This document shows positions 1 to 12,705 of a stretch of DNA of 64,000 nt, piece after piece. Below the pieces are notes generated by a model that had not been told where the DNA came from, ran no database searches, and saw only the letters and a list, made by a program, of their open reading frames with translations. The DNA is from Pholis gunnellus (Eukaryota; Chordata; Actinopteri; Perciformes; Pholidae): NCBI GenBank assembly GCA_910591455.2, contig OU342809.1, positions 9,875,815 to 9,939,814 of the forward strand. Reading direction: 5' to 3'. A program made the position numbers and the translations under genes. Numbering within the stretch: the stretch's first letter is position 1; each line of letters begins with the position of its first letter.

Positions 1-492
1 GCCTGTGTCTAAAAAAAACGCAGAAAGAGAGAATGTTGGTGAGGTTACGTGCAGTAATACGGCTTTTCAACAAGTTCTTGGGATCAAACAAACTGGGAAC
101 ATAATAATCATAATCTGGAGTGGAGTATTTAAAGAAAGAGTGGTGATAATGTTCATTCATTTGAAAAAAAACAAAACAGCACAAATACATTTGACTGAGG
201 GTTACAGGTCAAAGGACGAGTACACTTCTAATGGCGGAGAGAAGAATGCTTCTTCACCTATCCGTACAAACTTGAAAAGCAGCATTAACCAGTCGTCACA
301 CAAAACACCAATTGGACTTCATTTTTTACGTTAAGCAGCATTTTCTTCCTCATTTATTTGTGCGATTGTTTAAAACGTTCTTTGTCCCACTGACAAACTT
401 AATATGTTTATAGCTTTACTGTAGTTGCACAGGCTGTTGAATCAATATCGTTTATTATAAAAGCTGCTTCAGAGTCGCGTTTTGTCACTGAC

Positions 493-3355
<2,863 letters not shown>

Positions 3356-3377
3356 GCTCCAACGTCACATAGAAAAA

Positions 3378-4800
3378 TCTGACAAGAGGGTAGAACAATA
3401 AGTTAGGAAACATTTGACCAATAATGAAAACAACCGTACTCTGAGAAATATAAACGTGGGTCTCTACAAAACCCTACAAAAGAACAAAGTTGTTCAATGT
3501 TACAGGTTGCTCAACCACAAGCAGCTTTACAACAAATGTAACTGAATAAAATAGTCTAAAACTGGCAAATTTGGATTAAAATCTGAAATTATATCATCAA
3601 ATAAGTAAACAAGATTATGTATATGACTGGATATTTGATGACAACTTACTGTAGTTGACAGTTTTTGACACTTGGTGCTGCGTACAAATTTATTTTCAAT
3701 TTTTTTTGTCGTGTAAAATACTTTCGTACACGACTATGGGCACAAGTTGCTATCACCACCTAGTGTGTGTCAGTGGAGTGGGCGGTGTAACGTTACGTGA
3801 TAAACATGAATGGTGAACGGAAACGCGAGGCCTTTTAATACGTTCAAATTGAGCGGGTGTTCATTACAAAACGCTTAAATAAGACACGTTTGGTCAATTA
3901 AGCTGCAGCTTTGTTAGCCATTTGTTGCTAAATTAGATCTGGTAGCATAACAGTGTCGCTGACTGTTACGTAATGTCGTTGTATAGCTGTAATAACACCA
4001 ACGACAGAAGCTATCGCTAATGATAGCCAGCTGCTGGTGTTTAGCATGAAAAGCCCAGCGTACAGCCACCACTGGTTTGACGCTGGTGTTCCAACTAAGG
4101 TGGGACATGACTATGGTACAGTGTGGATAAATACAAATATGTCTGCTATCAATCAGAAATAATTTAAACGTAACTTAAACCAGATGCGGTCAGTGGGTTC
4201 GTCGCTAGTGAACAGTGTGCTACAGTTAGCTACAAGTCTACCGTTAGCCACCAAGCTACCACAACGCCAATGGCAGTAAAAGCAAGGCCGTGACATTATT
4301 CACTTCAGTTATTATGGCACTTCTTACATGTGTCCCCGTACACATAGCTTTGTTTAACATGGAAACTATCCGCCAAACCATCGGTAAAATAAAACAATTA
4401 GTCGGTTAGCTACCGCGTCATTTTGTTAGCTTCCATAATTATTTTCAGCCATTAGACTACGCCCCCTAACGCTAGCCGCTAGCTAGCAGCAGTAAGGCTA
4501 TCAGTTGGGGGGGGGGGGGGGCAAATCTTTTTTGTTTACATGTTGACGTTTCGTTACTTACTGATGATCTAGGAAGCTCCTCAAAACTAGCCGCAGCGGC
4601 AGCTCTCGGCCGCGACCGTGGCGGCCACCGGTAGAGGTCGGCTCCGTGGTTGTTGCTGCCAGCTGTTGTGTCCGTCGCTCGGTAGCTAGTCACAGACCGA
4701 ACATGTCTGCGGACGCCATTTCCCGCCTCATCACAAACATAACGTTGGTGATGCGCAGTGGAATGCGACACACACACACACACCTACGGTACGGGTAACC
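3378..4800 (-). promoter_or_regulatory. ctdspl2: ctdspl2 5' UTR splice sites and CpG-rich promoter region
   Basis: The coding exon is preceded by an acceptor at 3378/3379 (minus strand), leaving a short 5' UTR before the ATG. A strong donor (ATCA|GTAAGT) at 4562/4561 fits a non-coding first exon reaching into the GC-rich, CpG-rich block at about 4570-4740. That block is the likely promoter. The intron between them (about 3379-4561) shows no coding potential and holds a poly-G run at about 4507-4520. The first-exon border on the upstream side cannot be fixed from sequence alone. Confidence 0.55.
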
Positions 4801-5756
4801 AACGTGGCGGAGAGCGGAGTCAACAGAGAGATGGCTTTGGTGGTGAATGAGCGATGCGATGCGCAGCTGGATCGAGACTCACTACTGCACTTGATCCCTG
4901 CTGGTATTGTTGTGCAATACCAGCAAGGAATCTAAAAAACACAATATGTAGACTGGTGCTCGTATAGATGTTTTTACAGCGTATTCCGTTGCATTGTTTG
5001 TTAATGTAGTAGCTGACTTGGACCAAAGCAGAATGCCAATGAAAAGGTCTCTTTTTGCAGCTATTGTTTCAACTTTAAAGTGTACTACTAGAATGACACT
5101 GGATCACAATAAACTTTACTCAGTTCAGTTATTGAGCCCTTGTAGGAGAGATATATGCACAGTGACAATGATGAACTATGTTGTTGAAAACTAAAACAGG
5201 GATTACAAACAAGCAAACACAGCAGGTGGGACAGGTGATCTGAATTGTATGTATTTTAGGTAGATGGCCTTGGATCAAGTCCTGGATTTCCAAACTGTGA
5301 ACCACCAATGAAGAGCATTTAAAACACACTGTGCATTCAGCTGCATGAGCAAGAAAACTTAATTTAAACAAATTCCCAAGCAAGTTTCAGGTCCTAAGGC
5401 ATTGACTTTCATACCACAGTGACGTGAACTGCCTGCCCAGAGAGATAACTGTCAATAACACACTAATCTGTACAGGGTACTAAATCCTGAGAATCAATAA
5501 TCTACGGATACAGTTTTTCAGTAATGTAAAGTGCAAGAAATTGTGCAGCTAATGAGCAAACACATGTCATTGACCTCCCTAGATCCCTTTCTGCTACAGC
5601 ACCATCGCAAAGTAAACATGGTATGTATTTACAGCTAATAGAGTGAACACTTTTGCATGCAGACATTGTGGACTCTGCAGTTGTACATAACAATTGTGTC
5701 CTAAGCCCTCCAAAAAATGTAAACAACAGTATACAGAAATCACAGCAAAACTAAGT
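4801..5756. other. Intergenic, no gene seen
   Basis: This stretch between the ctdspl2 promoter and the sqor duplication has only short scattered open frames on both strands, with no splice-consistent coding exon and no recognisable family. Composition is AT-rich single-copy-looking sequence. Confidence 0.6.
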
Positions 5757-5879
5757 CATAACATTCAATATTTCAGTAAAACAGTTTGATGTAAAATAAC
5801 AAAGTGCAACAAGTTTGAAACTATACAGAGTTTATTTTTTTATCAGCTATTTTAGGTTTTAATTATCACCACCTTTTTT

Positions 5880-7015
5880 CATCTACGTAACATTTAAAAA
5901 ATCTGGCAAATCCCGTCTCAAAGCGATGCAAAAAAATACATACATTTGTTACTTCTAGACTAGATTACTGCAATTCCTTATTATCAGGCTTCTCTAATAA
6001 GTCTTTTAAATCTCTCCAGTTGATCCAGAATGCTGCAGCTTGTGTACTAACAAAAACTAAGAGAAGAGATCATCTTACTCCTATATTAGCTTCTCTGCAC
6101 TGGCTCTCTGTAAAATCTAGAATATAATTTAAAATCCTTCTCCTCACCTACAAAGCCCTAATTGGTCAGGCACCATCATATCTTAAGGAGTTTATAGTAC
6201 ACTATTACCCCACTACAGAGCTGCGCTCCTTGAATTCAGGGTCACTTGTGGTTCCTAGAGTCTTCAAAAATAGGATGGGAGCCAGAGCCTTCAGTTATCA
6301 AGCTCCTCTTCTGTGGAACCAGCTTCCAGTTTCAGTCCGGGGGGCAGACACACTCACCACATTTGAGAGTAGGCTTAAAACTTTCCTTTTTTATAGTCCT
6401 TAAAGTTAGGTTTGGATCAGGTTTACCTTGGTTCAGCCCCTAGGTATGCTGCTATAGGCCATAGACTGCCGGGGGACTTCCTAGGATACACTGAGCTCCT
6501 CTCTCCTCTTCTCTATCGCCTTCTGTATGAATTCATGTGACATTAATGCTCATTACTAACTTTGCTTCTTCCCTGCAGTCTTTGTGCTTTCTCGCCTCAC
6601 AGGTTTCCATGGATCAAGGACACACTTGGATAGTGGTCGTGCCTCCTGCCGTGGCCCTGCTGACACCCACTGCTACCATTATTAGTCACATTACTATTAC
6701 TGATACCATTAATGCTTTTATCATCATTATTATTCGACTATATCCACTAATGCTAATTGTATTAGTGGTCGTAATGTTTGCATCATTATTCTGCTTACTC
6801 TCATGTTATGTTGTTCCTTCTGTACACATGACATCTATTGCACTTCTGTCCATCCTGGGAGAGGGATCCCTCCTCTGTTGCTCTCCCTAAGGTTTCTTCC
6901 TCTTTGTCTCCCTGTTAAAGGGTCCTGGGACAGAGGATGTCGTATGTGTGCAGATTGCAAAGCCCTCTGAGGTAAATTTGTGATTTTGAGCTTTACAAAA
7001 TGAATTGAATTAAAT
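5880..7015 (+). mobile_element. LINE L2-type retrotransposon, 3' end (truncated, decayed)
   Basis: The plus strand encodes a decayed C-terminal part of a non-LTR reverse transcriptase ORF: LDYCNSLLSGF-like, then LQLIQNAA, HLTPILASLHWL, KILLLTYKAL, APSYLKE and PLLWNQLPVSVR, with stops and frame breaks. It is followed by the 3' UTR block GGACAGAGGATGTCGTATG and a tail ending GAATTGAATTAAATTGAA, the signature of teleost L2 elements. The element is 5' truncated and cannot move by itself. It ends about 40 bp from the sqor copy 1 stop codon, so it probably lies in or next to that gene's 3' UTR. Confidence 0.85.
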
Positions 7016-7052
7016 TGAAAAGTTTATAGAGATGATCACTGACAGTGAGGTT

Positions 7053-9734
7053 TCATTTCATTCCAAGATGAAGGAGTTTCCTGTATGGTCCTGGTCCACC
7101 CCACAGGCCCCTGACACAAGACAAATACAGAACATTAATAAAATGTGGTATGATTAATTACTATCAACTATTAACATGCTGTTATTTAACTTTATACATA
7201 CCGTAGAAGCCCATGCCAATAGAGGTGAGGCATCACATCAGCTTTCATGTAGTACATAAGTCTTCTTTCTTTCGCTTGGTTGATGGGAAATGTTTCCAGT
7301 GGTTGTCCATTGTAGTCAAACTCTGCAAGAATCACTGTGTTGTAGCTTGTAACCAAGGGACACGAGGTGTAGCCATCATACTGTAAACAAGGAGGTTACT
7401 GATTATGTATTTGCATAGTTTTCAAAATTAAAAAAGATTAATCAAGATTGATGTTTATGCGTCACTTACTATCTTATCTGGCTTCTCATTTTTCAGTACT
7501 TTGCTGATGGTTCTGTTTAAGATAGCAGTCTGTGCAGCTGAGAGCGATAAAAGAAATGGTACACTTTTATAATACATGTGTAAGTTCTCTTTTTAATCAC
7601 TAAGGATGTGACCCAAAGGAGGAAAGAACTCTCTTCAAATTACAGAAAAATCACAAGCAGTTAACAATAAATGTAAGTGCATGAACTGTATGCATCAAAA
7701 GAGTGCATTCCAGAGTTACGTTGGTGCAATGTTGAAACTAATGGCACGGAAATCACTTACCGACAGCCGCAGCCGTTCTGACTGTGGGCAGGTTGGTACA
7801 GTCTCCAATCCCAAACACGTTTGGATATCTCTTATGTTGGAGGTTGTCCTTGTTGACATCCAACCAGCCAGCCTCATCTGCCAGAAGACTGCCTTTAACC
7901 ACCAAATTGGGTCCCATTGGTGGTGTGACATGAAGCATTTCATACTGATAAAGAAAAACAAAAAAGTTTCAGTTAGTCACAGGAGTCCCTTTTTCTAATT
8001 TGGCAAATATTTAGGTGCAAAGAGTGAAATAATGTACTGTGTATTAGGTTGTTCATTACATAAAAGGCACAATAGACGAAACCTTTTTTTAAGGATTTAA
8101 AGAGGAAGGAAATGACATTGCACACAGTGTAACAGGTTGTCCAGTGAACACAGCAGTCATTAATATACTGGATGTAAAAGCTACTGTTCAGGGACAGTAA
8201 CACAGTTACCTCAAGCACTTTGGTTTCGCCCGGTTTGTCAAGATTTTCAAACACAGCTTTTTGCTTATCTGCTCGCACTTCAATCAGGTTTTGCCTCAGG
8301 TTCACTTGTAGGTCTCGTTCTTTCACAATGTCCCACAATGAGTCTGCATATTTCTTGATCCCAAAGAGCACAGGCAGCGATGTATTGTATATGATATTGG
8401 CTTTTGCCCTTTTTCCTGTCTTGGATAGAAATATAAAAACATCTTCCTTTACTTTGGAGAACCACACTTCAAAATGTACTAAATTATCATTACATTCTGA
8501 AATGTAAGTACCTTTCTGAGATAGGCATCTGTTAGGTACATAATCTTCTGTGGAGCTCCAGCACATTTCACAGGAGTATTTGGGAAAGTGAACACAGCGT
8601 TGCCCTCTTTGAAGTCCTGCAGTGCTTTCCACGTTTTCTCCACAGTTTGGACCGAGTAGTTTGACCCAATCTTTGGATGTTCAAATCCTTCAGGCAGTCC
8701 TTTGATCTACATACAAGAAGAGTGTACATTTTCTGGAATATAATTCTTTAAAATGAGATTAAATGGACCTTTATTAATCTAGAGGAAAATTCTTCAATAA
8801 AGTAATGAATAAAAAGTGTATAAGAGGTTATACTAACACCAGTATAAAATAGAATAGCAAGTATAAGATACATTTAGTAAAAAAGAAAAGCAATGCATGT
8901 GCTTGATATTAAGAGTAATATTGAAAATGATATTGAAAAAATAAAAAGTTATATTGCACATGATATGGGAATGAACAAAGCTTTACCTCACCTTCTCAAA
9001 ATGGATTTGTAAACCAAGAGCCACAATCAAATACTCGTAGGAGATCTGCAATGTGAAAGAAAGTCCAAGTGGGGCAAGATGCACATCGATCATAATCATT
9101 TCAGAATAATCTATTTCATATACTCCATTGAGTCAGTAAATGACACATTATTCAATATGCACACTGTAAGACAGCAGTTCCCTAAAGCAAACGTACTTCA
9201 TTCCCGTCATCTGTGAGGACAGTATTTGTGTCTGGGTTCATTTCCTGAACTTTAGATTTCACCCACTTCACTCCAGAGGGCATAACACTCGCAGTAGAAC
9301 GAGCTGATGAGGTTACCGATTTTGCACCGGCACCAACCAGGGTCCAAATTGGCTGATAGTAGTGCATCTGTAGAAACAGAAAAGCTGTATGACACACTGG
9401 GAAAATACTCGTTTCTAAAAATGCAAACATGAATTCACAGCTGGCTGAATGAAAGCCAGCTGTGACAATGAAAGTTGTCTTCTAGTGATGCACAAAGAGA
9501 GGTGGGGCAAATAATAATCACAATCCACTGGATCCTCACCTCACTGGGCTCCACAACAGCCACATTCTCAGCTCCCATCATCCTCTTCATTCTTGCACTC
9601 ATTGAAATGCCTCCACTTCCTCCTCCTCCAAGCATTTTATAGTGCAGTTTGGCAGAGGCACGGCTGCTCGTGTGAAAATGAGAGATGGCAATGCCTGTGG
9701 AGGGGCACTGCCTCAGACGACGCAGTGCAGCCAT
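7053..9734 (-). CDS. sqor: Sulfide:quinone oxidoreductase, mitochondrial, tandem copy 1
   Basis: Flavoprotein of the mitochondrial inner membrane that oxidises hydrogen sulfide and passes electrons to ubiquinone. Nine coding exons, gene order: 9734-9540, 9367-9197, 9045-8992, 8706-8512, 8419-8210, 7944-7761, 7537-7470, 7380-7202, 7110-7053; total 1,314 nt, 437 aa, no stop or frameshift. The N terminus (MAALRRLRQ, then HFHTSSRASA) looks like a mitochondrial presequence. Visible landmarks: FAD-binding GGGGSGGISMSARMKR, HYYQPIWTLVGAGA, the redox-cysteine motif VKCAGAPQK (Cys about 188), YPNVFGIGDCTNLP, and the second cysteine in YDGYTSCPLV (about 366). Oddity: the strand before the Gly-rich loop reads KMLGGGGSGG where copy 2 reads KMLVVGGGSGG, so two valines are replaced and one residue is lost. 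It may still be expressed, but FAD binding could suffer. Confidence 0.9.
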
Positions 9735-9834
9735 CCTGTGTGAGAAATAACAAGGCATTGTTGTGGTTGGCAATAAACTAATTTGTACTGTCTCAGACTG
9801 AAATGTACAAATCTGTCAACGACCTGCATTTGTG

Positions 9835-10378
9835 TGATATATATATATATAGATAGATACTTTATTAATCCCGCAAGGGGACATTTTTTCGCTCCAGCAG
9901 TATTTATGGTACAGATAAAGCAATAAAAATTACAGAGTAAAAAATGTGAAATATAAAAATGGAAATATAAAATTGCACAGTATATACAATAAAAATAACA
10001 AAGTAAAAATATGAAATATAAAAATCCACAATATACTGTATACATTGAAATAGAATAAAATTAACTACACAACAGTGCAAAGATTTAACCAAACCAAACA
10101 ACAGTGTAACGGAGTTATAGTCTTGTGAATGATTTGACTAGAGGGGATTTATTATAAAGTCTTATTGCAGTGGGGCAGGAATGTTCTCCTGTATATGTCC
10201 TTGTGACAGTGGAGCTGGATCAGTCTGTTGGAGAAAGTGCTCCGCTGTCCCTGCAGTAGGTGGTGGAGAGGGTGGTCCGAGTTATCCAATATGGATAATA
10301 GTTTCTTCAGTGTCCTCCTCTCCACCACCTTTTCCAGAGTGTCCAGTTTGCAGCCAATGATGGGCTGCAAATAAACAC
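9835..10378 (-). mobile_element. Non-LTR retrotransposon 3' end in sqor copy 1 first intron
   Basis: On the minus strand this encodes a LINE C-terminal tail (GCKLDTLEKVVERRTLKK, then HPLHHLLQGQRS, LIQLHCHKDIYRRTFLP). It is followed by an AT-rich 3' region ending in GGGATTAATAAAGTATCTATC and a short TA/TATC run, a tail seen on many fish LINEs. It begins about 15 bp from the splice donor of the inferred 5' non-coding exon and is absent from the second sqor copy, so it inserted after the duplication or was lost there. Confidence 0.75.
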
Positions 10379-10392
10379 CGGCCTTGCCTTAC

Positions 10393-10655
10393 CTTGAACA
10401 GCACTACAGCTCACCGCCCGTTTAACGATCTGTCTGACCGGTTATTAAGACACAATCTGGTTGAATTAAGTCCGACCTACCTCGACTCTGCAAAGACTGC
10501 GGGACTTTTACAGATGTATGACGAGTCACACGATGTGAACTTTAATAAACCACCCTTTCAAGGGGACGGACGAAATGCGGTTGGAGTTCAGAACATTCGT
10601 CCCGCCTCCTCCATCATTCGACCAATCAAAAGTCTGAACAGTCTCACCTGTCATT
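10393..10655 (-). promoter_or_regulatory. sqor: sqor copy 1 5' non-coding exon and promoter region (inferred)
   Basis: The minus strand has the donor CAAG|GTAAGGC at 10393/10392, and the same block with CAAG|GTAAAT occurs at 17548 in the other copy, placed just upstream of each gene. An NF-Y type CCAAT (10622-10626) is kept in both copies, as are CpG-containing flanks. Both copies also stay open on the plus strand, but the predicted peptides diverge freely, so I do not call a gene. The exon's 5' border is unknown. Confidence 0.5.
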
Positions 10656-11192
10656 AGGCTTCAAACAGGTGCCGCAGAAGCTCTCCAGCGACTGCAAGAA
10701 CAAACACCACGTTTTGTTGAAAATCCTAAATTTCTGTGTAATTATATTTAATGCTCGATTGTTGGCTATTAGTCGCATGTTGTGCGACGAAGGTTTAATG
10801 TAAAAACATATCTTGTGTGATTGATAATAATAAAGCTTATTTATACAACACATATCAAAGCGAGCATCAAAGTGTTTCACAGGCACACATACAAAGAACA
10901 AAATATAGCATACAATGCAGACACACGCACTTTCCCACATAAATATATATTTACAAACATGAATAAATCCCAACAGTCTACAAACTACAAGTAGCCTACA
11001 GAGCAGATATAACCGGAAGTAACCGTGTCTGTGACTTCCGGTTAATTTTTTTACGGCTGAATACTGTCCGACTTGACCACAGTTTTTTCCCCAACGCCCC
11101 CTGCTGCTGCCGCCTGCTCTCGTCCACTTTCCAGGGAAGGCGCAGAACGAGTACATTAACATACTGCGGTCAAGTTGAGTCGGATAGTCAAA
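10656..11192. other. Single-copy spacer between the two duplication units
   Basis: No equivalent of this stretch is seen beside the other unit. It holds no recognisable gene. The one feature of note is an inverted pair of ETS-type CCGGAAGT sites at 11010-11044. Confidence 0.6.
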
Positions 11193-11299
11193 TATAGCAT
11201 TCAATATTTCAGTAAAACGGTTTGATGTAAAATAACAACGTGCAACAAGGTGGAAACTATACGGAGTATATTTTTAAGTTTTAATTATCACCGCAATTT

Positions 11300-12390
11300 A
11301 TAAGTCTGAAGTCATTTTATGATTAAAGAGCAATTAATACAACAATGAATTTAGCACCGACCAAGATGATATAACCACCAAGATGTTTATAACTCAGTTA
11401 AGCACTCATAGAAAAATAATGCACAAAACTCTATTTCCAGAAGGTATAAGTGTAAGAAAAGCACTGTGTTGTTTGCATTGTAATGGTCATCTCAAACACA
11501 ATCACTGGTATAAAATGTTTGGTAGCACAAATGATTAACAAAAAAAAAACCCATTGTGTAACCATCTGAAAAAGAGTAGGCCTATATTTGTATACTGAAG
11601 TAATGACTACTGTCAATACTGTTTTTAATGATTGGTTGACAATAATAACAGCTGTAGAGTTGAAAATCCCTCTAATATCCTGTAAAAACTCATTATAATG
11701 CAATTGTACCAAAACACAACATTTTTTGTTCATTTAAAAAAAAAGAAAAAAGAAATCAGGCTAACTTGGCTCAGCTTATTGGATGTTCGAAGGCAACATG
11801 AACTACAGTAGATACTCTGCAGCACGAAAGTGAAATTTGTTTTTGGAAGAGACTGGTTGACTTCAGTTAGGCTGTGGGTCTTAGCTGAAACCTACTGGCT
11901 AACCTAGGGTTACAAGTCAAAGAATGTCATACAAACATTTGTTCTAGTCTCCTTGAAAAATCTCACCGTTGGTTGATGACAGCAGCGAGACCTCACATTG
12001 AATGTGCCTCCAAAAGAACCAAATGATTGACGTATAGCAGCTAAACGCTACATAAGAACTGCAGAGATGAGTGTCAATTCTCGAGAGTTTCTTTTCTGCA
12101 CGCTTTCTCATTTCAGGAAGTCATTTTATTTCATGGTAATAACAATGCAACTCTTACTGCAGGTTGAACTAAACTTAGATATTTAAATATTCACGATGAC
12201 TTCACCAAACTTGTGATTAGTCATGGTATTATCACACTAGCATTCGTATATGTAAACGATGAATCCTCCATGCACACCAAAGTTAGTCACAGAGTTCAAC
12301 AAGGTTCAAGTCTAATGATGAATTTTCTCTAGACGGCATCGGCCTGGCATCCAGCACCACCGTAAAGAATCTCCCAGATAAAACAAATGT
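11300..12390. other. Unmatched 1.1-kb block in duplication unit 2
   Basis: Unit 1 joins the flanking sequences directly (at about 5868), so this block is either an insertion in unit 2 or a deletion in unit 1. It is AT-rich, has no long open frame and matches no family I recognise. Confidence 0.5.
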
Positions 12391-12668
12391 CATAGCCGCC
12401 TTTTTTAACCTACGTAATATTTCAAAAATCAGGCATATCCCGTCTCAAAGCGATGCACAAAAATGTGTTCATGCATTTGTTACTTCTAGACTAGATTAGT
12501 GCAATTTCCCTAAGGTTTGTTCCTTTGTTTTTGTTTTCATTTTGTGGGGGGGGGGGGCATTCACACCTTTTCCTGTACGAATGCGAGGGTCCTGGGACAG
12601 AGGATGTTGTATGTGTACAGATTGCAAATTTGTGATTTTGGGCTCTACAAAATGAATTGAACTGAAAA
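12391..12668 (+). mobile_element. LINE L2 remnant, internally deleted copy
   Basis: It starts with the same LINE segment as unit 1 (CGTCTCAAAGCGATGCA at about 12440), runs to TAGTGCAATT and then jumps directly to the element's 3' UTR (CCCTAAGGTTTGTTCC, GGACAGAGGATGTTG) and tail GAATTGAACTGAAAAG. About 0.9 kb present in unit 1 is missing. A poly-G run (about 12546-12558) sits inside it. It is a non-functional remnant carried by the segmental duplication. Confidence 0.75.
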
Positions 12669-12705
12669 GTTTGGGGATGATCATTGATAGTTTCATTTTC
12701 AGTTT

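Larger units (their letters stand above)
5757..10655. repeat. Segmental duplication, unit 1 (left sqor copy)
   Basis: This unit aligns by eye, base for base over long stretches, with the second unit at 11193-17806. Similarity begins at the shared string CATTCAATATTTCAGTAAAA (here 5765, second copy about 11202) and stops after CAGTCTCACCTGTCA (here about 10655, second copy about 17806). It contains an L2 LINE 3' end, all coding exons of sqor copy 1, a LINE tail in the first intron, and the 5' non-coding exon and promoter region. Confidence 0.85.

Noticed and set aside
5..334. 109-residue open frame at the left edge
   Set aside because: No family resemblance, no splice-consistent context, and it lies in a ctdspl2 intron; the composition is simple and Asn/Lys/Ile-rich.
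10394..10657. Plus-strand open frame opposite the sqor copy 1 first exon, also open at 17537-17788
   Set aside because: Although open in both copies, the predicted peptides change freely between copies with frame differences, as expected for UTR/promoter sequence.
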